The notes below the pieces were generated by a model. It was not told the origin of the DNA. It was given only the letters and a program-made list of their open reading frames with translations, and ran no database searches. This document shows, piece by piece, positions 34,589 through 43,882 of a DNA stretch of 64,000 nucleotides (position 1 is the stretch's first letter; the number at the start of each line of letters is the position of its first letter). This stretch comes from Oscillospiraceae bacterium (GTDB lineage: Bacteria; Bacillota; Clostridia; Oscillospirales; CAG-272), in contig SVST01000008.1 of the NCBI GenBank assembly GCA_015064155.1, positions 1 to 64,000 on the forward strand, read 5' to 3'. Both the position numbers and the translations under genes were made by a program.

Positions 34589-35481
34589 AAACTCTGAAAT
34601 GTCTGATTTTGCGCAACGTGCGACTGTTTTTTAAGGATAAAGCGATGTTCTTTACGTCGTTGATCACCCCGTTGATTCTCCTGGTGCTGTATATGACCTT
34701 CCTTGGGAACGTTTTTCGCGATAGTCTGTTGTCGGGACTTCCGGCAGGGGTCGTGTTGAGCAACGAGCTGGTCAACGGATACGTGGGAGGACAGTTGATT
34801 TCTTCCATTTTGGCGGTTTCTTGCGTGACGGTTTCCTTTTGCTCCAATATGCTGATGGTGCAGGACAAAGCCAACGGAACCTTGAAGGACCTTTCTGTTT
34901 CTCCTGTCCGTCCGTCGATTTTATCACTCTCCTATTATTTTGCAACGCTGATTTCTTCATTGATCGTTTGCTTGTCAGCCACAGCGGTTTGCTTTGTGTA
35001 CGTGGCAAGCGTGGGCTGGTTTTTGTCGGTAGCTGACGTGCTGCTTCTTTTGCTTGATGTCTTTTTGCTTGTCATGTTCGGAACGGCACTTTCCTCGGTC
35101 ATCCATTTCTTTTTGTCCACGCAGGGGCAGATTTCTGCGGTTGGATCGGTGGTCAGCTCGGGATACGGCTTTTTGTGCGGTGCGTATATGCCGCTGTCGC
35201 AGTTTTCGATTGGTTTGCAACGCGTTCTGCATTTTTTGCCCGGGACCTATGGAACGGTGCTGGTACGAAATCACGCCATGCGAGGCGTATTCGGCGAAAT
35301 GAGAAGAGTGGGTGTTTCGGAAGAGGTGACGGAAATGCTCGGGGATGTGATCGATTGCAATCTCTACTTTTTCTCAACCCGTGTCAGCCTTGGCAGTATG
35401 TATCTGGTGCTGATCGTGTCGATTGCTGCCCTGATCGGTGTGTACGTGCTGTTGAACATCTTGTGCGCAAGAAAAGCTTGA
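34585..35481 (+). CDS. ABC-2 type permease (exporter 1)
   Basis: A 298-aa ABC-2 permease with six predicted membrane segments and the family pattern of a long extracytoplasmic loop after the first. It forms the membrane channel for the ATPase upstream, with which it overlaps by 4 bp. Exports lipids, drugs or peptides in related systems; substrate unknown. Confidence 0.9.
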   Translation: MKTLKCLILRNVRLFFKDKAMFFTSLITPLILLVLYMTFLGNVFRDSLLSGLPAGVVLSNELVNGYVGGQLISSILAVSCVTVSFCSNMLMVQDKANGTLKDLSVSPVRPSILSLSYYFATLISSLIVCLSATAVCFVYVASVGWFLSVADVLLLLLDVFLLVMFGTALSSVIHFFLSTQGQISAVGSVVSSGYGFLCGAYMPLSQFSIGLQRVLHFLPGTYGTVLVRNHAMRGVFGEMRRVGVSEEVTEMLGDVIDCNLYFFSTRVSLGSMYLVLIVSIAALIGVYVLLNILCARKA

Positions 35482-35488
35482 TTTGCTA

Positions 35489-35517
35489 TTGACAGAAGAA
35501 AGGGATATGTGTATAAT
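35489..35517 (+). promoter_or_regulatory. Consensus promoter of ABC exporter 2
   Basis: TTGACA (35489-35494) and TATAAT (35512-35517), 17-bp spacer. It begins just after the first exporter, so the two pairs are separate units. Confidence 0.9.
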
Positions 35518-35548
35518 AAGATCATAACCGTGATAAAGGAGATTTGAG

Positions 35549-36259
35549 ATGCTGAGAATTGAACATTTGACCAAAACGTATGGAGAAAAGCGCGCGGTTG
35601 ACGATCTGTCGCTCCATATTTGCAAAGGGGAAATTTACGGGTTTATCGGTCACAACGGTGCAGGAAAAACCACAACCATCAAAGCAATTTGCGGGATTTT
35701 GCAGTTTGATGGCGGCGACATTTTTGTAGACGGTGTATCTGTGAAGAAGGATCCGTTGTCCTGCAAGCGTAAGATTGCTTATATTCCCGATAACCCCGAT
35801 TTGTACGATTTTATGACGGGGATTCAATTTTTGAATTTTACCGCCGATATTTTCGGCGTGGATGCGGATACGCGACAGACCTTGATCCGAAAGTATGCCG
35901 ACGTCTTCTCCCTGACCTCTGATCTTGCACAGCCGATCTCTGCTTATTCGCACGGTATGAAGCAAAAGCTGGCGATTATCGCGGCACTTTTGCACGAGCC
36001 GAAGCTGATCATTATGGACGAACCCTTTGTGGGGCTTGACCCCAAGGCTTCGCATCTTCTCAAGGAGATCATGCACGAGCTTTGCAAGGCGGGCGCGGCA
36101 ATCTTCTTCTCCACACACGTCCTGGAGGTTGCCGAGAAGCTGTGCGATAAGGTTGCCATTATCAAGAACGGTAAGCTCGTGCGCGCGGGTACAATGGATG
36201 AGGTGCGCGGCGATATCTCCTTGGAGGAGGTCTTCCTGGAGCTGGAGGCAGAGCAATGA
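35549..36259 (+). CDS. ABC transporter ATP-binding protein (exporter 2)
   Basis: A 236-aa ATPase core with Walker A GHNGAGKTT and Walker B LIIMDEPFVGLD. The signature region reads ISAYSHGMKQKLAI, the SxGMKQ form common in BcrA/EcsA-like exporters. It is 4 bp overlapped with the downstream permease. Confidence 0.92.
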   Translation: MLRIEHLTKTYGEKRAVDDLSLHICKGEIYGFIGHNGAGKTTTIKAICGILQFDGGDIFVDGVSVKKDPLSCKRKIAYIPDNPDLYDFMTGIQFLNFTADIFGVDADTRQTLIRKYADVFSLTSDLAQPISAYSHGMKQKLAIIAALLHEPKLIIMDEPFVGLDPKASHLLKEIMHELCKAGAAIFFSTHVLEVAEKLCDKVAIIKNGKLVRAGTMDEVRGDISLEEVFLELEAEQ

Positions 36260-37851
36260 CAAAGGCATTATTAAAAAAGCAATTTCTTGAGATTTTTGCT
36301 TGGTTCCGTTACAATGCAAGGAACGGCAAAAGGCGTAAGGGAATCGCGCTTTTCGGTTTTGCGGCACTGTATCTTTATTTGTTTGGCTTTTTGGGGTACT
36401 TTTTCTTTATGTTTGCCGATGGGTTGGCTCCTCTGTATTCCATCGGAAAGGGCTGGATCAGCATGCTGATCATGAGCCTTGTCGGAATCCTTCTCGGAGT
36501 CATCGGAAGCATTTTCAGTACCTATAACATCTTGTATCGGGCAAAGGATAACGATCTGTTGCTGTCCCTGCCGATCCCGCCCTCCAAAATTTTGTTCGTT
36601 CGTCTGCTTGGTGTCTATCTGATGGGGCTTTTGTATGAGCTGCTTGTGATGGTACCTACGCTGATCGTTTTCTTCCAACACGCAAAGCCCTCGGTTGCGG
36701 GAGCCCTTTTTGCCGTGCTGCTTCCGTTCGTGCTGTCGCTGTTCGTTTTGACCCTTTCTTGTCTGTTAGGCTACGTCATTGCGTGGATCACGGCAAGAAT
36801 GCGCCGCAAGAACCTTTTAACGGTGCTTGCCGCATTGCTCTTTATGGTTCTGTATTATTTTGGTTACAGCAAGATGATGACAGCACTGTCAAAGATTTTG
36901 ATGTATGCCGACGCATTGGAAAGCAAGCTGCGCTGGATCTACCCCTTTTACCACCTTGCCATGGGGACCGAGGGAAATCTTTTGTCCATGCTGATTTCTA
37001 CGGCGATCTTTGCCTTGTTGTTTGCGGTAACGGTTGCGGTTCTTGCAAAGAGCTTTTTGAAGCTGGCTACGACGAATCGCGGAGAGAAGAAAAAGGTCTA
37101 CCGCGAAAGTCGCGTCAAGGCGGGAGGTGTGAGCAGCGCGCTGTTGAAGAAGGAGCTGCGCCGCTTCCTCTCCAGTCCCGTTTATATGCTTAACTGTGCG
37201 CTTGGCTCGGTTTTCATGGTGGTTCTTGGCGTGCTTGTACTGATCAAGGGTCGGAATCTTTTGTCAACAGTTTCCGCAACGCCGATGTTAGGCACGGAGG
37301 GGCTGACCGTTTTGATCTTTGCGGCATCCCTTTGTATGATTGCCTCCATGAATGACGTTACGGCTCCGTCGATCTCCCTGGAGGGGAAGTGGATCTGGTT
37401 GGTTCAGGTGCTTCCCGTGCGCCCGATCGACGTATTGCTTGCCAAGCTCAAGCTGCATCTTTGGGTAACGCTTCCTCCCTTGTGGTTTTTCGCGGCAGCC
37501 TCGTTGATCGTTTTGCAACCGACCTGGTACTACCTCCTCTTGTTGCTTTTGGTGGCAACCGTGTTTGCCGTGATGATGGCGTTGATCGGACTTTGCTTGA
37601 ATTTGAAGTTCCCCAATTTGAAGTGGGTGAACGAGGCGGTTCCCGTAAAGCAGAGCATGAGCGTGCTGCTGTCGATGTTTGGCGGCTGGGGCATTGTACT
37701 GACTGCGGGACTTTTGTACTGGCTGACGATGGACTTCCTTTCTCCTGTTTTGTTTTTGGGAATTGTGGTTTGCCTGATCGCGGCGGCATGTATCCTGCTG
37801 TGGCAGTGGTTGCGGACGCGCGGTGCCAAAATTCTGGCATTTTTGACTTGA
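36256..37851 (+). CDS. Large ABC permease (exporter 2)
   Basis: A 531-aa membrane protein with about twelve hydrophobic segments in two sets separated by a charged loop (about 275-300), resembling EcsB-like or putative ABC exporter permeases. The long form suggests that one chain supplies both transmembrane halves. Substrate unknown. Confidence 0.87.
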   Translation: MTKALLKKQFLEIFAWFRYNARNGKRRKGIALFGFAALYLYLFGFLGYFFFMFADGLAPLYSIGKGWISMLIMSLVGILLGVIGSIFSTYNILYRAKDNDLLLSLPIPPSKILFVRLLGVYLMGLLYELLVMVPTLIVFFQHAKPSVAGALFAVLLPFVLSLFVLTLSCLLGYVIAWITARMRRKNLLTVLAALLFMVLYYFGYSKMMTALSKILMYADALESKLRWIYPFYHLAMGTEGNLLSMLISTAIFALLFAVTVAVLAKSFLKLATTNRGEKKKVYRESRVKAGGVSSALLKKELRRFLSSPVYMLNCALGSVFMVVLGVLVLIKGRNLLSTVSATPMLGTEGLTVLIFAASLCMIASMNDVTAPSISLEGKWIWLVQVLPVRPIDVLLAKLKLHLWVTLPPLWFFAAASLIVLQPTWYYLLLLLLVATVFAVMMALIGLCLNLKFPNLKWVNEAVPVKQSMSVLLSMFGGWGIVLTAGLLYWLTMDFLSPVLFLGIVVCLIAAACILLWQWLRTRGAKILAFLT

Positions 37852-37870
37852 AATAAAAAATTATAACGAC

Positions 37871-37916
37871 AAAAAGAGAGAACAAATCGGTTCAAGCCGA
37901 ACTGTTCTCTCTTTTT
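37871..37916 (+). terminator. Strong terminator after exporter 2
   Basis: A 14-bp perfect stem (37871-37884 with 37903-37916) with TCGG/CCGA inside and a T run within the right arm. Confidence 0.9.
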
Positions 37917-37963
37917 CTGTTAGGGAAGTTTTCGCGATCGCAACTATGCCAAAGGCTTCATCA

Positions 37964-38019
37964 TTTGCCCGCAAGGGCAAACAGTATTTAGCGTGAGCAC
38001 TCCCGGAGGAGCCTCACGC
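37964..38019 (-). terminator. Two hairpins after rnpB
   Basis: GCGTGAG/CTCACGC (37991-38019) and TTTGCCC/GGGCAAA (37964-37981) lie just past the rnpB 3' end. They probably end or process the transcript. Confidence 0.6.
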
Positions 38020-38020
38020 T

Positions 38021-38374
38021 GTAACAGCTTCGTCTGTAAGCCGGGTTCTGTCTTAAACGGCCATCAATCTGCGCGTCGCGTCACCGTGACGCTTCAGGAG
38101 TTCTCCTGTGCCACCCCCAAGACTGTGTCGGACAAACGCTTGTTGGGGTGTTGCTTCGGATAGGGTTTACAGCGGACCTATGTTACCATAGGAACTGGTG
38201 AGCTCTTACCTCGCCTTTCCATCCTTACCGCTTGCGCGGCGGTTTCTTTCTGTTGCACTTTCCCGACGGTTACCCGTGGCTGACGTTATCAGCTATCCCG
38301 TCCTGTGAAGCCCGGACTTTCCTCACGGTAATACCTTACGGCACCATACCGCGCGGCCGTTCGGCGGAGCTGTC
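38021..38374 (-). ncRNA. rnpB: RNase P RNA, class A
   Basis: The catalytic RNA that removes tRNA 5' leaders. On the minus strand the conserved GAGGAAAGTCCGGGCTTCAC lies near the 5' end, and ACAGAACCCGGCTTACAG near the 3' end. P1 is ACAGCT/AGCTGT. The layout is the ancestral A type, unlike the B type of Bacillus. About 354 nt; the 5' end is set from the promoter and the 3' end from the P1 pairing. Confidence 0.95.
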
Positions 38375-38379
38375 CCCTT

Positions 38380-38408
38380 ATTATACTCCACAAGCCCGCT
38401 TTTGTCAA
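38380..38408 (-). promoter_or_regulatory. Consensus promoter of rnpB
   Basis: On the minus strand TTGACA (38403-38408) and TATAAT (38380-38385), 17-bp spacer. Confidence 0.9.
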
Positions 38409-38468
38409 GCCCAATGTGCAAATCAGCGTGTATCGACGTATAACAGAACGGTTTTTTTACGAAGAGAG

Positions 38469-39278
38469 TCAGGTGATTCTTGAGGGGGATCTGCCCATCA
38501 GCCGCTTATAGGTTCTGGAAAAATACGAGAGTGTTTCAAAGCCGTTTTCAAGGGCTGCCTCGGTTACGGTCATGCCGTTTTGGATGCAGATTTCGGCGTG
38601 CTTACATCGCAGAGAGTTCAGATAGGTAAACATTGTTTGGGCGGTATATTTTTTGAATTCACGCTCCAGGTGAAATTTGCTGAGTCCTACCGCTTTTGCA
38701 ATTTCGTCCAGCGTGATGGGGCGCGTATAGTTTTCGCTCATAAAAAGCAGTGCTTTTTTGATTGAGTCGTCGGTTTGTCCTTCGATTCTTGGGCGAGCGT
38801 TGTCGGGAATCGTATGCCACTCAAACAGATCGATAAGAAGCTCCATTGCAAAAACACGGTTTTTGGCAACCTCGTACGGCGGGGCATTCTCCGTGCTTTT
38901 TCGAAGCTGCTCGGCAAGACGGACGAAGAGGTTTTGGGTGGCATCGTTCCGAAAAAGCTCTTCAAAATAGGCTTGCGAGGTATCCAAACCGTTTTCCTTG
39001 CAGAATTGCTCGTCAATGATGACGCAATCGTAGTCGATTCCGTCGTCACTGTAGATGCGATGGATTTTTCCCGAGTTAACCACAACCAGGTCCTCTTTTG
39101 CAAGGGAATAGTCGTAAGTGCCGTACCGAATATGACCGTTTCCATTTTTAATAAACAGAATCTCAATGTTTTTGTGCCAGTTGCATTCGGTGTTGCGCAA
39201 CGAATTTCCAACCCGCAGAAAAAAGGGGGAGAGCTTATTTTGACGGATGGCAGCGTGATGTTCATAGCGTGGTTGCAT
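38469..39278 (-). CDS. AraC-family regulator, divergent to the PIG-L/Gfo-Idh operon
   Basis: A 269-aa regulator with a cupin ligand domain (about 25-100; NIEILFIKNGNGHIRYG) and two C-terminal AraC HTH motifs (about 170-269; TLDEIAKAVGLSKFHLEREF). It is divergent to the operon at 39411-43035, which it probably controls in response to a sugar-related ligand. Confidence 0.88.
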   Translation of the reverse strand: MQPRYEHHAAIRQNKLSPFFLRVGNSLRNTECNWHKNIEILFIKNGNGHIRYGTYDYSLAKEDLVVVNSGKIHRIYSDDGIDYDCVIIDEQFCKENGLDTSQAYFEELFRNDATQNLFVRLAEQLRKSTENAPPYEVAKNRVFAMELLIDLFEWHTIPDNARPRIEGQTDDSIKKALLFMSENYTRPITLDEIAKAVGLSKFHLEREFKKYTAQTMFTYLNSLRCKHAEICIQNGMTVTEAALENGFETLSYFSRTYKRLMGRSPSRIT

Positions 39279-39330
39279 TTCCGTTCACCTCAAAACCGCA
39301 ATATTGTGAAAGTAAACGGCAAGATAGTGG

Positions 39331-39359
39331 TTGCCGCTTGTTTAAGATCAGTATACAAT
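39331..39359 (+). promoter_or_regulatory. Promoter of the PIG-L/Gfo-Idh operon
   Basis: TTGCCG (39331-39336) and TACAAT (39354-39359), 17-bp spacer; weak -35, as for activator-dependent promoters. Confidence 0.6.
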
Positions 39360-39410
39360 AAAAGCAAGAAAAAGTCAAGTGCTTGATTGTATTTTAGGGA
39401 GGATACCGTT

Positions 39411-40262
39411 ATGCGGATTTTGGCAATCGGTGCGCACCAGGACGACAACGAATTTCGTTGCGGAGGTCTTGCGAGCAAATATGTGAAAATGGGACACGAG
39501 GTTCGGTTTCTGTCCCTGTGTAACGGATCCGGCGGACATCATTTGATGACTCCAAAGGAAACCGTTGCGCGAAGAGCCGAGGAATCACGCTCCGTGGCGG
39601 CGTATTTGGGAATCGTTTACGACGTATGGGATATTGAAGACTGTACGCTGGTGCCCGATCTTGCTACGCGCGAGAGGTTGATTCGGTATATTCGCACCTT
39701 TTCGCCCGATTTGATTATCACGCACCGTCCAAACGATTATCATGCCGATCACCGTGCCGCAGGACAGCTCGTGCAGGATGCGGCTTATATTCTGACCGTT
39801 CCGCATACTTGCCCGGACGTGCCTGCGATGAAGCGGTTGCCCATTATTTTGTATTACGAAGACCGATTCAAAACACCCGAATTTCGAGCCGATCTTGTGT
39901 TTGACATGGACGATGAGATCGAAACGAAACTGTACATAGCGCATCTGAACGAAAGCCAGGTGTACGAATGGTTACCGTATAACGACGGTTACGATGACGT
40001 TCCGAGCAACGAGCAAGACCGTTTTGAGTGGCTTAAGGGAATGAACGTCACTGCCGAAACCACCGATGCCGAAATCCTGGCAGCGGGGCGCGGGTATGCG
40101 ATCCGCTTTGCAAGAGTGGCGGCTCGCTTTCGGAGAGAATTGATCGAAAAATACGGGGAAGAACAGGGTAGTCGAATTCGATTTGCCGAGGCGTTTGAGC
40201 TTTGCGAGTACGGAAGACAGCCGAGTGAAGTCGATCAAGCAACGCTTTTTTTAGCAATATGA
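39411..40262 (+). CDS. PIG-L/LmbE-family deacetylase
   Basis: A 283-aa zinc-dependent N-deacetylase-fold protein. The metal motif is AHQDDNE (usually AHPDDxE) and the second site is HRPNDYHADHRAA. Family members deacetylate N-acetylglucosamine conjugates or act on glycosides and small amines. The ATG follows GGGAGG. As first gene of an operon with an oxidoreductase and two isomerases, a sugar-conjugate substrate is likely. Confidence 0.88.
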   Translation: MRILAIGAHQDDNEFRCGGLASKYVKMGHEVRFLSLCNGSGGHHLMTPKETVARRAEESRSVAAYLGIVYDVWDIEDCTLVPDLATRERLIRYIRTFSPDLIITHRPNDYHADHRAAGQLVQDAAYILTVPHTCPDVPAMKRLPIILYYEDRFKTPEFRADLVFDMDDEIETKLYIAHLNESQVYEWLPYNDGYDDVPSNEQDRFEWLKGMNVTAETTDAEILAAGRGYAIRFARVAARFRRELIEKYGEEQGSRIRFAEAFELCEYGRQPSEVDQATLFLAI

Positions 40263-40284
40263 AACAAAAAACGGAGGAAAAGAT

Positions 40285-41295
40285 ATGAAAGCCGTATTGA
40301 TTGGAAACGGATTTATCGGTGCAGAGCACAGAGCCGCATACCGCAAACTAAAAGAAGAAGGCTCGGATGTTGAGCTGGTGGCAATTTGCGATATTCGTCC
40401 GGAAAGACGTACCGAGGAGGTTTGCGACGGTGCGCGTGTGTACGCTTCGGTGGATGAGATGCTTGAACGGGAGTCGGGAATCGATTACGTTGATATTTGT
40501 CTTCCCACCTTTCTGCATGCGGAATATGCTGTGAAATGTATGAATGCAGGACTCAACGTCCTGTGCGAAAAGCCGATGGCACTCACCGAGGAGGAGGGCA
40601 GACGCATGTTGGATGCCGCCGCACAAACCGGGAAACGCTTGATGATTGCACATTCATCGCGCTTTTTGAACCGACATCAGACCTTGCGGAATTTTGTCAA
40701 GGAAGGGCGGCTCGGCAAACCGCAGTCGGCATTCTTGATAGCGGCAGACGGTTTTCCGCGTCACGGTTGGAATAACTGGTTCTCCGATGCAAGTCTGTCA
40801 GGCGGTGCGATGCTTGATTTGCAGGCGCATCAAATTGACCTTGTCAACTCTTGGTTCGGGTGTCCCGATTCCACCTCTACGGTCGCGATGGAGCGCGGTG
40901 ATTTTCGGGGAAATTCCTCGGTTTCCGCCAACCTCATCTACGGTAAAAATTTGTTCGTGCATATTTGGACCGACTGGAGCGTTTCCAAAAACCGATTCAA
41001 TAACCGAACGATTCGCATTAACTTCGAGCGCGGATACGTCTATCTGCTCAATCGCGAGCCCGACGGTATCGTTTGGGTGGATAACGAGGGAAATCAGGGG
41101 ATTGTGGAGCAGGTTCCGTACTTCCGCCCCGACACGGCATCGTATTTTAACGAGATCGAATACTACACAAATTGCGTAAAAAGCGGCGAGGCATTTGCGC
41201 TTTGCCCTCCCGAGGAATCGATTCGCGTCATTTCCGTGATGCGTGCACAGGAGCGTTCCGCGGCGGCAGGCGGTGCCAATATTTCTATTCGGTAA
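40285..41295 (+). CDS. Gfo/Idh/MocA-family oxidoreductase
   Basis: A 336-aa NAD(P)-dependent sugar oxidoreductase. The Rossmann motif is LIGNGFIGAEH and the hallmark CEKPMALT follows near residue 95. The C-terminal domain has an HQIDLVNSWFG segment that would contribute active-site residues. Such enzymes often oxidise C3 of glycosides. It is 22 bp after the deacetylase gene with an AGGA site. Confidence 0.92.
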   Translation: MKAVLIGNGFIGAEHRAAYRKLKEEGSDVELVAICDIRPERRTEEVCDGARVYASVDEMLERESGIDYVDICLPTFLHAEYAVKCMNAGLNVLCEKPMALTEEEGRRMLDAAAQTGKRLMIAHSSRFLNRHQTLRNFVKEGRLGKPQSAFLIAADGFPRHGWNNWFSDASLSGGAMLDLQAHQIDLVNSWFGCPDSTSTVAMERGDFRGNSSVSANLIYGKNLFVHIWTDWSVSKNRFNNRTIRINFERGYVYLLNREPDGIVWVDNEGNQGIVEQVPYFRPDTASYFNEIEYYTNCVKSGEAFALCPPEESIRVISVMRAQERSAAAGGANISIR

Positions 41296-41307
41296 AGGAG
41301 AGCTTTC

Positions 41308-42135
41308 GTGAGAGTCGGACTTTTGGTGGACATTACAACCGATTATGGTGAAAAAATCAGGCATGCCAAGCGGTTGGGCTTTGATTGCGGACAGCTCGTC
41401 ATGTGGGATATGGACTTCTATACCGAAGAGAATCTTTTTGGACTTCGAACGGTGTTGGAGAAAGAGCAATTTGAGGCAACGGGATTTTGGTGCGGATGGT
41501 CCTCTCCCGTGATTTGGAAATATCCCGAGATGTACCGTTCTCTGGGGCTGGTTTCCGATGCATATCGCGAACGACGCTTGCAAGATTTGCGTCGAGGCGC
41601 GAAGTTCGCGTATGATTTGGGTGTGAAAAACGTCATTACGCACACGGGCTTTTTGCCGGATGATCCGCAAGACCCAAGACACGTTGCGATTGTAAAGGAG
41701 CTGTGCGCTTTTTGCTCCGAATTGAAAGCGCGCGGACAGAGCTTTTCCTTTGAAACGGGAGAAGAGCTTCCCCTGACGCTCAGCCTTTTGATCGGTGAAA
41801 TCGGTCTTGACAACGTGGGAGTGAACTTTGACCCTGCCAATTTGATTACGTTGGGAAGAGGAAATCCGCAGGATGCTATGGAGCTTTTGGTGAGCAGTGT
41901 GGTCGGAATGCATGCCAAGGACGGTGTTCCGCCGCGTTTTGGAGAGGCTAAGGGGAAGCAGGTGCCGATCGGAACGGGACGCGTCGATTTTTCTCGGTTG
42001 CTGACACAGCTTCGTGACGGCGGTTATTCGGGCGATATTTTTATTGAGCATGAAATGGCGGAAAGCGTTGACCGTGACGGTGAGCTTTTGCAAGCCAAGC
42101 GGTATTTGGAAAATCTTATCAAGGAGATCTTTTGA
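41308..42135 (+). CDS. Sugar phosphate isomerase/epimerase family protein 1
   Basis: A 275-aa AP-endonuclease-2-like TIM barrel. Candidate metal ligands are the Glu in FSFETGEE, Asp in VNFDPAN, His in GMHAKD and Glu in FIEHEM. GTG start with GGAGAG upstream, 12 bp after the oxidoreductase. Homologues such as YcjR epimerise or cleave 3-keto sugars made by a Gfo/Idh/MocA partner; applied here this is inference. Confidence 0.87.
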   Translation: MRVGLLVDITTDYGEKIRHAKRLGFDCGQLVMWDMDFYTEENLFGLRTVLEKEQFEATGFWCGWSSPVIWKYPEMYRSLGLVSDAYRERRLQDLRRGAKFAYDLGVKNVITHTGFLPDDPQDPRHVAIVKELCAFCSELKARGQSFSFETGEELPLTLSLLIGEIGLDNVGVNFDPANLITLGRGNPQDAMELLVSSVVGMHAKDGVPPRFGEAKGKQVPIGTGRVDFSRLLTQLRDGGYSGDIFIEHEMAESVDRDGELLQAKRYLENLIKEIF

Positions 42136-42141
42136 GAAGCT

Positions 42142-43035
42142 ATGAAAACTTGTATCAGCACCTACAGCTTTGATCGGTTGCTCAAGGCGGGGCAGTTTAC
42201 GCACTACGATGCGATTGATACTGTGAAAAGATTGGGAATGGATGCAGTAGAACTGCAATTGGATGCCAAGCGTCCACCCGCGGGCGAAAGCTTTCTTTCC
42301 TACACCGAAAAACTGGTATCTTATGCGCACAGCGTTGGGTTGACGGTTCCGATTCTTACGGTAACTGCCAATTTCCACTGCGACGATCCCGAAAGCGAGG
42401 TTAAGCGGATTTGCGGATGCGTTGACGTAGCGGCAGCTTGTAAGATCCCGATGCTTCGACACGATGTGACTTACGCATATTTGGAAAGCGACACGGTCAA
42501 GACACCGCAGGCGGTCATTGCGCACGTAGCCCCCTATATTCGTGAGGTTGCCGAATATGCCGCATCGCAGGGTGTGCGCACGTGTACCGAAAATCATGGC
42601 AGGCTCCTGCAGGACAGTGACCGTATGCAAGCACTTTTGGACGCGGTGAAGCATCCCAATTTCGGTTGGCTTTGTGATATCGGCAACTTCGGCGCGGTAG
42701 ACGAGGACTCGGTCACCGCCGTGTCGCGCCTTTTGCCAAGCCTTTGCTTTGTGCATGCCAAGGATTGCTTTGTTCGCTCGGGAATGCTGTATCATCCGGG
42801 GCGCGGATTTGTGGCAACGCGCGGCGGTAATTTCAGACGTGCTACGATTTTCGGACACGGTGACGTACCCGCCTATCAGATTTTGCGAGCAATTCGCAAT
42901 ACGGGCTATGACGGATACGTTTCGATTGAGCATGAGGGAATCGAGGAGCCTCTATTGGCAATCGAGATGGGTGCTGAAAATCTTTGCAGGATGCTTGCCG
43001 ATTTGGATGCCGAAGCCGATCGCTTCAAAAAATAA
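42142..43035 (+). CDS. Sugar phosphate isomerase/epimerase family protein 2
   Basis: A 297-aa second TIM-barrel isomerase-like protein. Metal-ligand positions appear in CTENHGRL, CDIGNFG, FVHAKD and SIEHEG. It is clearly diverged from the preceding paralogue and starts 6 bp after it, so the two probably do successive steps. It ends the operon. Confidence 0.87.
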   Translation: MKTCISTYSFDRLLKAGQFTHYDAIDTVKRLGMDAVELQLDAKRPPAGESFLSYTEKLVSYAHSVGLTVPILTVTANFHCDDPESEVKRICGCVDVAAACKIPMLRHDVTYAYLESDTVKTPQAVIAHVAPYIREVAEYAASQGVRTCTENHGRLLQDSDRMQALLDAVKHPNFGWLCDIGNFGAVDEDSVTAVSRLLPSLCFVHAKDCFVRSGMLYHPGRGFVATRGGNFRRATIFGHGDVPAYQILRAIRNTGYDGYVSIEHEGIEEPLLAIEMGAENLCRMLADLDAEADRFKK

Positions 43036-43040
43036 ACCGA

Positions 43041-43089
43041 AAAAAGGATCTGTAACAACGGCAATACGCTGTTGAAACAGACCCTTTTT
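43041..43089. terminator. Bidirectional terminator
   Basis: AAAAAGGATCTGT (43041-43053) pairs with ACAGACCCTTTTT (43077-43089) with one mismatch. It ends both the sugar operon and the convergent thiT. Confidence 0.85.
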
Positions 43090-43094
43090 GTTTT

Positions 43095-43676
43095 TTATTT
43101 GTCGGTAGGAAGAATCATTTTTTTGATCTGCGGAATTTTCAACAGAACAGCACCCACACCAACCGTCAATACGGTTTCTGGGAGCATATACACGCCGTTG
43201 TAGCAGATCGAATACAAAACGGGACGGTTGATCCATTCCTTTCCAAACGCCACAAACTCTTCAAAGTTTGCCCACAGGATAATTCCCGCAAGAAAATGGA
43301 TGAGAAAGCGCAGGGCGCAAACCAAAGCAATACCGCCAAGCATACCCCAAAATCCTTTTTTACGGAAAATGCCCGCAAGTCCCAGTACGGTATATGCGGC
43401 GATGTAGTCCAAAAAGAGGGAAGAGATCAGCATCACGGGAGTGAGCCCCCATGCGAAGATACCGCCTTGCAGAATTTGGAACCACGAAAAGCAGAAAGCC
43501 GTTCCCAAGCCCCATTTGATGCCGTGCCTGATGGCGATCAGACAGACGGGAAGCATGGAAAAGAGGGTGATCGAGCCGTCGAATGGCAGCTTGAAAAATT
43601 TGATGTAGCTCAATACGATCGAAAGAGCCAAGAGAATCGCGCACTCGCAAAGGGTACGCACTTTTGTGTTGTGCAT
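43095..43676 (-). CDS. thiT: Thiamine ECF transporter S component
   Basis: A 193-aa membrane protein with six hydrophobic segments and the ThiT pattern (LLALSIVLSYIKFFKLPFDGSITL near the N-terminus). It binds thiamine and docks onto a shared ECF energising module that is encoded elsewhere. The TPP riboswitch directly upstream confirms the thiamine role. ATG 43676 follows GGAGGTG; a start at 43709 would lie in the terminator hairpin. Confidence 0.95.
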   Translation of the reverse strand: MHNTKVRTLCECAILLALSIVLSYIKFFKLPFDGSITLFSMLPVCLIAIRHGIKWGLGTAFCFSWFQILQGGIFAWGLTPVMLISSLFLDYIAAYTVLGLAGIFRKKGFWGMLGGIALVCALRFLIHFLAGIILWANFEEFVAFGKEWINRPVLYSICYNGVYMLPETVLTVGVGAVLLKIPQIKKMILPTDK

Positions 43677-43702
43677 AAACGCACCTCCATAAAGTAAAAT
43701 TA

Positions 43703-43725
43703 ACCGCACGAAATCTCCGTGCGGT
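43703..43725 (-). terminator. Expression-platform terminator of the TPP riboswitch
   Basis: ACCGCACG/CGTGCGGT with a 7-nt loop, followed on the minus strand by TAATTTTAC. It lies between aptamer and thiT, as for a premature terminator. Confidence 0.75.
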
Positions 43726-43780
43726 CAATTTACGATAGCGATGAAAAAAGCGTCGACTTTCCTTTCTCGCTCGTCTATGG

Positions 43781-43863
43781 AAATCTCCCTACGCCGGCAT
43801 TATCCGTATCAGGTTATAGGGTTCGGCAAAGCCATCTCAGCCGTCACTCGGACAGCACCCCCG
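43781..43863 (-). promoter_or_regulatory. TPP (THI-box) riboswitch aptamer
   Basis: On the minus strand the conserved parts appear in order: GGGGTGCTG, GGCTGAGATGG, ACCCTATAACCTGAT, and GGATAATGCCGGCGTAGGGA. TPP binding should promote termination and lower thiT expression. Confidence 0.96.
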
Positions 43864-43882
43864 ATTTTATGCGGTTGCATTG

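Noticed and set aside
37964-38019. Small separate RNA gene downstream of rnpB
   Set aside because: The hairpins have no promoter of their own and fit termination or trimming of the rnpB transcript.
40798-42933. 711-codon minus-strand open frame antisense to the isomerase operon
   Set aside because: Shadow of three recognisable coding genes.
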